The translations under genes and the position numbers were made by a program. Positions 36,852 through 45,014 of a stretch of 64,000 nt of DNA are shown here, one piece after another. Origin of the DNA: Paracoccus salsus (lineage in GTDB: Bacteria > Pseudomonadota > Alphaproteobacteria > Rhodobacterales > Rhodobacteraceae). The stretch's first letter is position 1, and each line of letters starts with the position of its first letter. The notes beneath the pieces were generated by a model. It was not told the DNA's origin. It did no database searches and worked only from the letters and a program-made list of their open reading frames with translations. The stretch is from assembly GCF_021556615.1 (NCBI RefSeq), contig NZ_JAKGGD010000004.1, positions 124,001 through 188,000 on the forward strand, read 5' to 3'.

Positions 36852-37043
36852 ATGGAAAACAAACTAATATCCGCAAACGCGGTGCGCGATCTATGCGCTG
36901 GCATTTCTGACATGACCCTGTGGCGCTGGCTGCATGATCCAGAGATGGATTTTCCGAAGCCGATTTACATCGGCAAGCGGCGTTACTGGCGCGAGGCCGA
37001 GATGGCCGAGTGGCTTCAAGCGCGGGCTGCTGAGGCGATCTGA
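36852..37043 (+). CDS. AlpA-like helix-turn-helix regulator / excisionase
   Basis: 63 residues with the AlpA/Xis winged helix pattern: ISANAVRDLCAGISDMTLWRWL, then DFPKPIYIGKRRYWREAEMAEWLQA. AlpA proteins of satellites and P4-like elements switch on excision or element transcription. The 125-base gap upstream probably holds its promoter. Its stop overlaps the next start by one base (TGATG), so the two are coupled. Confidence 0.9.
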   Translation: MENKLISANAVRDLCAGISDMTLWRWLHDPEMDFPKPIYIGKRRYWREAEMAEWLQARAAEAI

Positions 37044-37543
37044 TGGGCCGCGACAAGCGCAACGGAGCGCGGGCCGAGCACTTCGCAGCCATGATCCGCA
37101 ACACTATGTCCACCCCTGCCTGGCGCGCTCTGTCACCGAGTGCGCAGGCGCTCTATCCTTGGCTAAAGCTGGAGTGGCGCGGGCCGAAGGCGAATAACAA
37201 CGGCAGGATCGTTCTGAGTGTCCGACAAGCGGCGGGGCTTATGGGCTGCGGCATCAACACGGCGGCGCGGGCGTTCCATGATCTGCAAGCCAAGGGGTTT
37301 CTGGTGGTGAAGCGTCACGCGCAACTGGGCGTCAAGGGGCAGGCAACTGCCCCAGAGTTCGAGCTAACCGAGATTGCCATGCCGGGCGAAGGCACACGGC
37401 CAAGGAAACTGTTTGCCGACTGGAAAGAGGGCGGCGATTATCCGGTGCAAAAGGCGGCGATTCATAACCCGCGCGGCACCAACCGAAAGCAAAACCCTGT
37501 CATCGAATTGGCGACGGCACGTCACCGAAATAGTGACGGGTAA
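37043..37543 (+). CDS. Replication-initiator-type helix-turn-helix protein of the element
   Basis: 166 residues. LSVRQAAGLMGCGINTAARAFHDLQAKGFLVVKRHAQLG forms a winged-helix DNA-binding unit like those in phage and plasmid replication proteins. The C-terminus (KQNPVIELATARHRNSDG) is encoded across the first of four iteron-like repeats that continue past the stop. A Rep protein whose gene ends in its own binding repeats is a common origin layout, so replication initiation is the best guess; a transcription regulator is the alternative. Confidence 0.6.
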   Translation: MGRDKRNGARAEHFAAMIRNTMSTPAWRALSPSAQALYPWLKLEWRGPKANNNGRIVLSVRQAAGLMGCGINTAARAFHDLQAKGFLVVKRHAQLGVKGQATAPEFELTEIAMPGEGTRPRKLFADWKEGGDYPVQKAAIHNPRGTNRKQNPVIELATARHRNSDG

Positions 37544-37635
37544 CAAATAGGCGTCACCAAATCAGTGACAGGGCGTCACCAAATCAGTGACGAGATGACC
37601 CCGCTGGACATGCCTACCGTCACCAAATCAGTGAC
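37521..37635. repeat. Iteron-like array, four copies of GTCACCAAATCAGTGAC
   Basis: Copies at 37521-37537 (one variant, GTCACCGAAATAGTGAC), 37553-37569, 37575-37591 and 37619-37635, each a 17-mer with GTCAC/GTGAC arms. Start-to-start distances are 32, 22 and 44 bases, near whole helical turns, so bound proteins would sit on one face. About 240 bases of AT-richer DNA without a gene follow (37636-37873). Together this resembles an iteron origin of replication, or an operator array. Confidence 0.65.
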
Positions 37636-37873
37636 ATCCTTAATATACCATATACCCAGCCGGATTGGACGAGGTCAGAGGCGACCGCAGGTGCTACGGC
37701 AACGCTGTCCCATCAAGAACGGATCGTCCGTTGAACTGTAGCAAAGTTTGCCCAAATTGCCTCGCTGACCGTTTCCGACGCGACGCTGTGAGGCAGTGTT
37801 AGTTATTGATATAGTTACATAATATATTGTCTTCGGATATTCTGGCGTTGCAGAATTTGAGCGAACCGACGCG

Positions 37874-38428
37874 ATGATCACGACCCGAACCCCGATTAGC
37901 TCCGCCACGCCCTATGATCTCGGGGCGGTCAAGGAACGTGCCCGCATCAGCTTTGACGACGACGATCTGCAACTATCCGTCATTGGCAATACAGCGGCGG
38001 CAGAAATCGAGGCGCATTGCGAACTGGCGCTGCTGGCCCAGGTTGTCACCGTCACGCTGCGGGCGTGGTGCAGCCGCATCCCGATGCCAGTTGGCCCGTT
38101 CTGGCCCGAGGGGCTGGCCGATCATCCGATCACCGTCGAACTGATCGACGAGGCAGGCAACGCAACCCCGCACCCGGCTGGCTGGTGGATCGAGGGCGGG
38201 CGCTATCCTGTGCTGAACCTCACTGGCAATGGCAACGGCGCTGCAATCCGCGTCCGCTATCCTGCTGGATATGGCACCGACCGCGCTAGCATCCCGGCTG
38301 ATCTGGCACTGGCTGTCACTGACCATGCGGCGATGATGTATGACGCACGCGGCCTGACCGATGCAGCACAAGGGCTGTCCATTGCAGCGGCCCGCATCGC
38401 GGCGCGTCATCGGCGGCTCGCAATATGA
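37874..38428 (+). CDS. Phage head-tail connector protein (gp6/phiE125 gp8-like)
   Basis: 184 residues. The N-terminal half has the connector pattern DLGAVKERARISFDDDDLQLSVIGNTAAAEIEAHCELAL, and the end AVTDHAAMMYDARGLTDAAQGLSIAAARIAARHRRL resembles the C-terminal helix of gp6-like adaptors. These proteins form a ring under the portal and receive the tail. It opens the structural gene cluster, preceded by an AT-rich promoter-like region, and its end overlaps the terminase start by four bases. Confidence 0.8.
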   Translation: MITTRTPISSATPYDLGAVKERARISFDDDDLQLSVIGNTAAAEIEAHCELALLAQVVTVTLRAWCSRIPMPVGPFWPEGLADHPITVELIDEAGNATPHPAGWWIEGGRYPVLNLTGNGNGAAIRVRYPAGYGTDRASIPADLALAVTDHAAMMYDARGLTDAAQGLSIAAARIAARHRRLAI

Positions 38429-40131
38429 CAGCGGCGGCGGGCAAGCCACGCGGCAGGCCACGCAAGGACGGGTTGCCAGCGGGATCGCCCGAGGCGAAGG
38501 CGGCAGACCGGCGCGTGCGGATCAGGGGCGCGGTTGGTCCCAATGCCCGGCTTTCTGATGCAGACAGGGACCGGCGTCGGAGTGTTGCGTTCGCGCTTTC
38601 GGAAAAATCGGGGGCCGAACCTGCCGATCTGGCGATTGCGTTTCTCGAAGCCCTGAAAATTCCCGAGGGAAAAATGGCCGGGCAGCCGGTCAAGCTGGCC
38701 GAGTTTCAGCGGCGTTTCGTGCGCGGCGCTTTGGCCGGGGGCGTGATGGTGGCCTGCCTGTCGATTGGCCGGGGCAATGCGAAAACGGCGCTATCGGCGG
38801 GGCTGGCCCTGGGCGCGCTGATGGGCATCTGGGACGATCAGCCGAAACGCGAAATCATCTTTGCGGCCCGGAACCGCGACCAGGCGCGCACGGCATTTCA
38901 GTTTCTGATCGGTTTCATTGAAGGGCTGCCCGAGGCCGACCAGGAACTGTTCACCGTTCGGCGCGGCTCCAAGCTGGAAGTCGAATATGCGTCGAATGGC
39001 GGCGGGCTGGCCCGTGTCATTGCAGCGGACGGCAAATCCATCCTCGGCGGTGCACCGACGCTGGCGCTGATGGACGAGCGGGCGGCGTGGGAACGCGAAA
39101 AGGGCGACAACCTCGAAAACGCCATCCTGTCGGGCCTTGGCAAGCGCGAAGGCCGGGCGCTGATCATCAGCACCAGCGCGCCCGACGACGCGAACACGTT
39201 TTCCCGCTGGCTGGATGAACCCCCGCCCGGCACTTATGTGCAGGAACACCGGCCAGCGTTCGGGCTGCCCGCCGATGATCTGGAAAGTCTTCTGGCAGCC
39301 AACCCCGGCGCAACCGAGGGCATCGGCTCAAGCCCGGAATGGCTCATTGCGCAGGCGCGACGGGCGATTGCGCGGGGCGGATCGGCCCTGTCCAGCTTTC
39401 GCAACCTGAACCGCAACGAGCGGGTTTCGACCGAGGATCGTTCTGTGCTGGTCACGGTTGACGAATGGCTTGCCGCCGAGGTTGACCCCGACCAGTTGCC
39501 GCCCCGCGAGGGGCCTTGCGTCCTGGGCGTGGATCTGGGCGGCAGCCGGTCCATGTCTGCGGCGGCGATGTATTGGCCCGACACGGGCCGTCTTGAGGCT
39601 CTGGGCACGTTTCCCGGCAATCCCTCACTGGCCGACCGTGGCGCCGCTGATGGCGTGTCCGGGCGCTATGTCGAAATGGCCGAACGCGGCGAAATGACCG
39701 TGATGGGCGAGGCGACCGTGCCGCCCGGCCCCTGGCTGGCCGAGATCGTGCGGCAGCTGGACGGCGTGGAAATCGCCTGCATCTGCGGCGACCGTTTTCG
39801 TCATGCCGAGTTTGTCGAGGCGATGGAAAAAGCCGGTCTGGCCCGCGTTCCGTTCATCTGGCGCGGCTTCGGCTGGAAGGACGGATCAGAGGACATTGAA
39901 CGCTTTCGCCGCGCGCTGTTCGACGGCGAGGTGAAAGTGGCCCCGTCGCTGTTGCTGCGGTCTGCCTTTTCCGATGCCATCGTTCTGCTGGACCCGGCCA
40001 ACAATGTGAAGCTGGCGAAGGCGCGCAGCCTCGGGCGGATCGACGCGGCGGCGGCATCCGTGCTGGCCGTGGCGCAGGGCGCGCGGATGAAGGCAGCACC
40101 CACGCGGAAAGCGAGGGCGGCATGGGCGTGA
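38425..40131 (+). CDS. terL: Phage terminase large subunit
   Basis: 568 residues. The packaging ATPase has a Walker A variant SIGRGNAKTALSAGLALGAL (about residue 110), Walker B ALMDERAAWE (about 215) and the coupling motif LIISTSAP. The nuclease domain shows VLGVDLGGSRSMSAAAMYW (about 365) and later acidic sites (ICGDRF, LLDPANNVKLAKA). The first 40 residues are basic and proline/glycine rich (GKPRGRPRKDG). No small-terminase gene precedes it. It translocates DNA into the prohead made from the neighbouring genes. Confidence 0.92.
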   Translation: MTAAAGKPRGRPRKDGLPAGSPEAKAADRRVRIRGAVGPNARLSDADRDRRRSVAFALSEKSGAEPADLAIAFLEALKIPEGKMAGQPVKLAEFQRRFVRGALAGGVMVACLSIGRGNAKTALSAGLALGALMGIWDDQPKREIIFAARNRDQARTAFQFLIGFIEGLPEADQELFTVRRGSKLEVEYASNGGGLARVIAADGKSILGGAPTLALMDERAAWEREKGDNLENAILSGLGKREGRALIISTSAPDDANTFSRWLDEPPPGTYVQEHRPAFGLPADDLESLLAANPGATEGIGSSPEWLIAQARRAIARGGSALSSFRNLNRNERVSTEDRSVLVTVDEWLAAEVDPDQLPPREGPCVLGVDLGGSRSMSAAAMYWPDTGRLEALGTFPGNPSLADRGAADGVSGRYVEMAERGEMTVMGEATVPPGPWLAEIVRQLDGVEIACICGDRFRHAEFVEAMEKAGLARVPFIWRGFGWKDGSEDIERFRRALFDGEVKVAPSLLLRSAFSDAIVLLDPANNVKLAKARSLGRIDAAAASVLAVAQGARMKAAPTRKARAAWA

Positions 40132-40457
40132 GGCGCGAACATCGCCGCTATTCCCGGCCCGTGCTGAAAACGAAACGCTGGCAGGTGCTGCGCCAGATCG
40201 TCTTGGAGCGCGACGGATGGGCCTGCGTCGCTTGCGGGCAGACCCGTGGGCGGCTGGAAATCGACCATGTGCAACCCGTGCGGACCCGGCCGGATCTGGC
40301 CTTTGACCTGGCCAATTGTGCGACCCGCTGCCCGTCCTGCCACACGAAAAAAACCAGGATCGAGTGCGGGCATCCCGCGCCGATCATCACCCCTGAGCGG
40401 CAAGCCTGGGGGCAAGCTGTTGCCGATCTGGCGACGAACCCCAACCCGGCAACATGA
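40122..40457 (+). CDS. HNH endonuclease, phage packaging type
   Basis: 111 residues with WQVLRQIVLERDGWACVACG, LEIDHVQPVRTRPDLAFDLANC and RCPSCHTKKT: the HNH core (DHV, N, H) with two zinc CxxC pairs. Small HNH nucleases beside TerL and portal in HK97-like phages are needed for cos cleavage and packaging. The start overlaps terL by ten bases. Confidence 0.92.
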   Translation: MGVRREHRRYSRPVLKTKRWQVLRQIVLERDGWACVACGQTRGRLEIDHVQPVRTRPDLAFDLANCATRCPSCHTKKTRIECGHPAPIITPERQAWGQAVADLATNPNPAT

Positions 40458-40465
40458 GGTATCAA

Positions 40466-41698
40466 ATGCTGGATTCTGTCAAAATCACGCGGCGGCAATC
40501 TGAAATCCGCCAAGCCCTGTCCGAACTCGTGGGCAAGGAAACCCTGACGACCGACGAAACCCGTTCGATAGAAACCCTCGATGCGGAATATCGGCAGAAT
40601 GAAATCCGCTATCGCGCGGCCCTGACTGCCGAGGACAGCGAACGCCGCGAGGCCGGTGCTGATCTTGAAACGCGCACCGACCGTCAATTCGCTGATCTGG
40701 TTGCGGGCTTCGAGTTGCGCCAGATCGTCCTGGCGCTGGACGAGGGCCGGGCGCTGACCGGCCAGACCGCCGAAGTTGTGGCCGAGATGCGCAACGCGGG
40801 CGGCTATCGCGGCGTGCCCGTTCCGCTGGCCGCGCTGGAACTGCGCAATACCGTCTCTGCTGACGTGCCCAACCCGACGCAAACCCGCCCGATCATTGAC
40901 CGGCTTTTTCCGGCATCAGTTGCGGCCCGCATCGGCGTCCAGACGATCAACATCGCGCAGGGGAGCGTTGAATGGCCCGTGGCGACCTCTGGCGCGATTG
41001 CCGGATGGGCGGCGACGGAAGGCGGCAACGTGACCGGCCCGAACCCGTTCCAGACCGCCGAGCGGATGCTGGCCCCCGATCACACGTTGGGCGTTCATAT
41101 GCGCATCAGCCGCAAGGCGCTGAAGCAGACCGGCGACGGGCTGGAACAGGCGATCCGGCGCGACATGAACAGCGCAATCGGGGCCGAACTCGACCGGGCC
41201 GTGCTGATGGGCACGGGCACGGCGGGCCAGCCTCTCGGCCTCGTGCCCGGCGCGGCAACCTACGGCATCGCCTCGACCGCTATCGCAGCGGCAGCATCCT
41301 GGGCCGCGTTCCGGGCCGAGATTGTCGCGTTCATGCAGGCGAACCAGATCACCGGCGCATCGGGCGTCAACGTCGCGTTTGACCCGGAAATCTGGGCCGA
41401 TCTGGACGGCGCTTTGATCACCGGAACGGCTGTTTCCGAATGGGACCGCCTGACCCGTCACGTTCCGGCGGGCAAGATCGCCACGGCAAACCATCTGGAC
41501 GCGGGCACGGCGATCCTGACCACCTCGGCGGGCGGGTTGCCCCCGGCGTTCCTGGGGCTGTGGGGCGGGCTTGACCTGATCCGCGATCCCTACACCGACG
41601 CACAGAACGGCGGGCTGCGGCTCACGGGCCTGCTGACGGCTGACGTGACCGTGGCACGCGGATCGCAGATCCGCATCCTGACCGGCATCGGGGCTTAA
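40466..41698 (+). CDS. HK97-family major capsid protein
   Basis: About 410 residues from ATG 40466, with GAGG seven bases ahead; an ATG at 40454 overlaps the HNH stop. The first 90 or so residues are charged and helical, as in the delta/scaffold part removed by the prohead protease. The mature part has the HK97 wording: SVAARIGVQTINIAQGSVEWPV, HTLGVHMRISRKALKQTGDGL, AVLMGTGTAGQPLGLVPG and VTVARGSQIRILTG. Full length. Confidence 0.93.
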   Translation: MLDSVKITRRQSEIRQALSELVGKETLTTDETRSIETLDAEYRQNEIRYRAALTAEDSERREAGADLETRTDRQFADLVAGFELRQIVLALDEGRALTGQTAEVVAEMRNAGGYRGVPVPLAALELRNTVSADVPNPTQTRPIIDRLFPASVAARIGVQTINIAQGSVEWPVATSGAIAGWAATEGGNVTGPNPFQTAERMLAPDHTLGVHMRISRKALKQTGDGLEQAIRRDMNSAIGAELDRAVLMGTGTAGQPLGLVPGAATYGIASTAIAAAASWAAFRAEIVAFMQANQITGASGVNVAFDPEIWADLDGALITGTAVSEWDRLTRHVPAGKIATANHLDAGTAILTTSAGGLPPAFLGLWGGLDLIRDPYTDAQNGGLRLTGLLTADVTVARGSQIRILTGIGA

Positions 41699-41699
41699 G

Positions 41700-42254
41700 A
41701 TGCTGTGGGGCGGCAATCTCGGGGCGCTGGAACTTCGCAGCGAGGGCGGTTCAACCCGCCTTCGCGCGCGGTTTCCCTATGGTGCAGAAACCGAACTGGC
41801 ACCGGGGCGGCGCGAGGTTATCGCCTCTCGGGCATTTGCGGAACGGATCGAGGCGGGCGGCGAGATCCATCTTCTGGCCGGTCACGATTACAACCGCCCG
41901 CTGGCGTCCAGATCGGCGGGCAACCTGACGCTGACCGATGGCGACGACGCGCTGATGATCGAGGCGACAATTGCAGACGGCACGACCTGGGCGCGTGACT
42001 TCCTTGCGGCTCATGGCTCTGGCCTGGTCCGGGGCCTTTCCCCCGGCTTCCGCGTGGCGGCGGATGGCGAACGCATCGAACGGCGCGGCGCGGACGTGCT
42101 GCGGACGATCACCCGCGCATCGCTGTTCGAACTCTCGACCGTGACCCGGCCCGCCTATCCCTCGGCGCAGATCGAGGCGCGGGCGTGGGAAACGCACCAG
42201 GACCGGCAACCCCGCCGGGGCGCTGTTCACTACCTGAACCGTTGGAGGATCTGA
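41700..42254 (+). CDS. HK97-family prohead protease
   Basis: 184 residues. Typical U35-type features are SRAFAERIEAGGEIHLLAGHDYNRPLAS with the catalytic histidine (about 63) and the serine in VRGLSPGFRV (about 112), followed by LFELSTVTRPAYPSAQIEAR. It should trim the capsid protein's N-terminal domain during maturation. It starts one base after the capsid stop and overlaps the portal gene. Confidence 0.9.
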   Translation: MLWGGNLGALELRSEGGSTRLRARFPYGAETELAPGRREVIASRAFAERIEAGGEIHLLAGHDYNRPLASRSAGNLTLTDGDDALMIEATIADGTTWARDFLAAHGSGLVRGLSPGFRVAADGERIERRGADVLRTITRASLFELSTVTRPAYPSAQIEARAWETHQDRQPRRGAVHYLNRWRI

Positions 42255-43321
42255 TGGGCCTGCTGTCATTTTTCGCCCGGAAGGCTGCGCCTGTCGAAAC
42301 CCGCGCTGTGGCCCCCGGCTATACGGCGGCGATCATGGCGGCGCGCGAAAGCTGGATCAGCGGCGCGTCCAGCATGGGCGAACTGACTGCGACCGTGCAA
42401 ACTGCTGTGGCGCTGTGGGAAGGCTGTCTCAGCCTCTCCGATGTGATCGGAACCGACCTGCTGACCCGGCACGACATGGCGCTTGCTGGCCGCGCTCTGG
42501 CGCTGCGGGGCGAGGCTGTGTTCCTGATCCGCGACCGGCTGATTCCGGCGACCGATTGGGACATATCGACCCGCAACGGAATTCCGCGCGCCTATCGCCT
42601 GGGGCTGCCCGAGGCGGGCGGCGGGCGCGCTGAAACCGTCCTTGCGGGCGAGGTGCTGCATTTCCGGATTGGCTGCGACACGGCAACCCCTTGGGCTGGC
42701 ACGGCACCGTTGCGCCGCGCGCCTCTGTCGGCTGGCCTGCTGCACGAACTTGAGACTGCCTTGCGCGATGTATTCCGCGATGCGCCGATGGGCAGCCTGA
42801 TCGTGCCCGTTCCCGAAGGCTCTGCCGATGACATGGCGGAACTGCGGGCGGGCTTTCGTGGCCGTCGCGGCGCGTCGCTGGTGATCGAGGGCACGGCTCA
42901 GGCAACGGCGGCAGGCATGAACCCGAACACCGGCAAGTCACCGGATCAGCTTTCACCGCACCTCGACAAGACGCTAGCCGACAAGCTGCTGACCGACGCC
43001 AAGGGCGCGATCTTCGGCGTCTATGGCATCCTTCCGGGGCTGATGAACGAGGCGACGACCGGCCCGATGGTCCGCGAGGCACAGCGGCACCTGGCGCAGA
43101 TCGTGCTGCAACCCATCGCCAACATCATGGCCGAGGAAGCTAGCGAAAAGCTGGCCGCGCGCGTGGCGATTGATTGCGTCAGACCTGCGCAGGCGTTCGA
43201 CGCGGGCGGGAAGGCTCGGGCATTGGCAACGATGGTCAAGGCGCTGGCCGAAGCGAAGGCGGCGGGGATCGACGGCGCGCACCTGCAAGACGCGCTGCAA
43301 TTCATCGATTGGGCGGAATAG
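42254..43321 (+). CDS. HK97-family phage portal protein
   Basis: 355 residues from ATG 42254 (MGLLSFFARKAAP), six bases after GGAGGAT; the frame runs on upstream inside the protease gene. Portal wording: YTAAIMAARESWISGASS, VALWEGCLSLSD, ALALRGEAVFLIRD, GEVLHFRIG, and AKGAIFGVYGILPGLMN with REAQRHLAQIVLQPIANIM near the end. The portal forms the dodecameric DNA entry vertex. It is the last structural gene; no tail genes follow. Confidence 0.92.
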   Translation: MGLLSFFARKAAPVETRAVAPGYTAAIMAARESWISGASSMGELTATVQTAVALWEGCLSLSDVIGTDLLTRHDMALAGRALALRGEAVFLIRDRLIPATDWDISTRNGIPRAYRLGLPEAGGGRAETVLAGEVLHFRIGCDTATPWAGTAPLRRAPLSAGLLHELETALRDVFRDAPMGSLIVPVPEGSADDMAELRAGFRGRRGASLVIEGTAQATAAGMNPNTGKSPDQLSPHLDKTLADKLLTDAKGAIFGVYGILPGLMNEATTGPMVREAQRHLAQIVLQPIANIMAEEASEKLAARVAIDCVRPAQAFDAGGKARALATMVKALAEAKAAGIDGAHLQDALQFIDWAE

Positions 43322-43348
43322 GGCCGGGATGCGCCCTGCGGCCCTAAC

Positions 43349-43588
43349 ATGCCGCGAAGCATCTGGGATCAGACGGTGAGTGCCCGGCAGCATACGGCCA
43401 GAACCCCGTCACGGCGCGGCCCCCATCTGAAACTTCCGGGGGGCGCGGCGCAGGCTGTCACGGTTCACCACCGGGGGCAGCCCGACCGGCTAGGCCGGAT
43501 CGCCCGCGACAGGGCAAGGGCCGGGGGCACGGGGGAACCGCGCACCGGCCCCGATCTGTTCACCCGCGCGCGCGTGAAAGAGTGGTAA
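43349..43588 (+). CDS. Possible small element protein after the portal gene
   Basis: 79 codons beginning MPRSIWDQTVSARQHTARTP and ending LFTRARVKEW. It is basic, with good GC3 bias, but lacks an SD and includes the first copy of an 85-base repeat. A small-terminase role is possible by position and basic character, but no family motif is visible. It may equally be non-coding. Confidence 0.3.
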   Translation: MPRSIWDQTVSARQHTARTPSRRGPHLKLPGGAAQAVTVHHRGQPDRLGRIARDRARAGGTGEPRTGPDLFTRARVKEW

Positions 43589-43721
43589 TATTGACGCAAC
43601 CGACAACATTTCGCGGTCCCAATCATCCGGCCAAAACCCCCATCTGAAACTTCCGGGGGCGTGGCCAAGGCTGCTACTGTTCACCACGGGGGCAGCCAAA
43701 CAGGCAAGGCCGGACCGCCCG
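43420..43721. repeat. Duplicated 85-base segment downstream of the portal gene
   Basis: 43420-43506 and 43637-43721 are imperfect direct copies; both begin CCCCCATCTGAAACTTCCGG and continue with GGTTCACCACCGGGGGCAG / TGTTCACCACGGGGGCAG, TAGGCCGGATCGCCCG / AAGGCCGGACCGCCCG. Apart from the doubtful ORF above, the region 43322-43785 has no clear gene. The function is unknown; a packaging or regulatory role is possible. Confidence 0.6.
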
Positions 43722-43785
43722 TGTTGCCGCAATCGTCCTCGGCAAGATTCTGCCGTGGCAAGACAAGATCAGGCTGAGGCGCATG

Positions 43786-43810
43786 AAAAAGCCCGCCGGT
43801 GAGGGCGGGC
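43786..43810 (-). terminator. Rho-independent terminator of the cargo operon
   Basis: On the minus strand the stem GCCCGCC / GGCGGGC with a six-base loop is followed by five T. It lies 30 bases past the stop of the 45-residue gene. Confidence 0.8.
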
Positions 43811-43839
43811 CTAATGAACAGATGTTAGCCTGAGTAAAG

Positions 43840-43977
43840 TCAGGCTGCGACTCGCTTAATCGCACGATCATTGGAGCCAAACAGGCTAGTTCGCTTCAAG
43901 GCATCAACACCCAATTCATTGATAGCATTGGTGAATGCACTGTGAAATGCGACGAACACCTCATCTTGGTCGATCAT
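43840..43977 (-). CDS. 45-residue protein, second gene of the cargo module
   Basis: The frame starts MIDQDEVFVAFHSAFTNAIN and ends LFGSNDRAIKRVAA. The ATG at 43977 is preceded by GGGGGAGTTAGTTAG, a strong SD at a good distance, and the start lies four bases after the stop of the larger gene upstream. A terminator follows. The protein has an acidic N-terminus and a basic C-terminus and is probably helical. No family recognised; the pairing resembles toxin-antitoxin or small effector modules, which is inference. Confidence 0.6.
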   Translation of the reverse strand: MIDQDEVFVAFHSAFTNAINELGVDALKRTSLFGSNDRAIKRVAA

Positions 43978-43981
43978 CTAA

Positions 43982-44536
43982 CTAACTCCCCCGGCCGATT
44001 TGCGGCATTTCCTTCAATGTCAGATATAGCCATGCTCCCCTCATTTGAACAGTCTCGAAGGTGGGCAGACTGGCTAAAGTTTTCGCGACTGCTCCAAAAA
44101 ATGATACGTCAGCTGGGCTGCGCAGGTGGAAGTGAACGTGTTTAGCCGGCAGTGTGGTAAATGCTGCCTTAACAACACCGGCAAACACAGATGTGAGGGC
44201 CATGGCGTAGGCTCCGCCATCCAAGTCGCCGAAGTCATAGGCAGGAGACAACAGTAAATGCCGAACACGCAAGACAGGTTCCTTGTATCCCGGAATGACC
44301 GCGACGTTTGCTTGGCATATCGCATGGCATCGACCGCCGGTGTCGAAAAGGCCAAGAGCTCGTGTGCGCTGATGGGGAGTGTCTGCCAAGTCTTTCACCA
44401 CCGGCAATGAGCCGATGGCATATTCATCCAAATCTTCCCCATGCTCACGGCACTCACGACTCCATGATTGCTCAACGGCGTCCCAACTCCCATCGGCAGC
44501 AGACAATTCGCGAAGTTCACTTTCGAACTCTGTCAA
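43982..44536 (-). CDS. Hypothetical protein, first gene of the cargo module
   Basis: About 184 residues from TTG 44536, which follows AGAGGGAG at nine bases; an ATG pair at 44584 in the same frame would add 16 residues but has no SD. No signal or clear membrane helix. Segments of note are VEQSWSRECREHGEDLDEYAIGS, LGLFDTGGRCHAICQANVAV, HLLLSPAYDFGDLDGGAYAM and KHVHFHLRSPADVSFFGAVAKT. GC content is lower than the flanks and the gene points against the structural genes, as cargo genes of satellites often do. Function unknown; a defence role is possible. Confidence 0.65.
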   Translation of the reverse strand: MTEFESELRELSAADGSWDAVEQSWSRECREHGEDLDEYAIGSLPVVKDLADTPHQRTRALGLFDTGGRCHAICQANVAVIPGYKEPVLRVRHLLLSPAYDFGDLDGGAYAMALTSVFAGVVKAAFTTLPAKHVHFHLRSPADVSFFGAVAKTLASLPTFETVQMRGAWLYLTLKEMPQIGRGS

Positions 44537-44662
44537 GTAGTCACTCCCTCTCGCCAGGTGAACTGCACACAGGCAGTACATCACCCAGTGTTAAGGTTTC
44601 GTTAACAGGGAGTTTCGGGCAACACAAGGTCACGACACAGCAACAAGACGAAGCGGAATCGG

Positions 44663-44682
44663 CCGTTCCCCAACTGTTCCCC
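44663..44682. promoter_or_regulatory. GTTCCCC repeats at the right end, with a GTTC-N7-GTTC match
   Basis: CCGTTCCCC at 44663-44671 and CTGTTCCCC at 44674-44682 repeat the motif seen near the integrase. The pair also fits GTTC-N7-GTTC (44665-44679), the alphaproteobacterial LexA box. It lies about 130 bases upstream of the cargo gene, so it could be an integrase arm site, an SOS operator or both. Confidence 0.4.
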
Positions 44683-44730
44683 GAAAAGAAAACAAGACCT
44701 TACAGCGGAGCCATTTTTCACGTAAGTCAT

Positions 44731-44815
<85 letters not shown>

Positions 44816-44957
44816 ACCGGAGGTCTGCACCGCCCTTTCGGGTCGCTGCGTGGGGCGTCGTATAGGGGCGGGTGCGACGCGGCGCAAGTGGAAAATTGGC
44901 TGGCTGCGAGGCTTTTGCGGGAAACCCGCCGGCCTGCCAGGGCCGCTGCGGTTGAAA

Positions 44958-44987
44958 CGAAAAAACGCAGCCGAGATGGCTGCGTTT
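44958..44987 (-). terminator. Rho-independent terminator after the FYDLN gene
   Basis: AAACGCAGCC and GGCTGCGTTT form a ten-pair stem with a five-base loop; on the minus strand six T follow. It lies just beyond the stop at 45015. Confidence 0.75.
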
Positions 44988-45014
44988 CAGCGGCAGGTCG
45001 GTCACGCGGACGGT

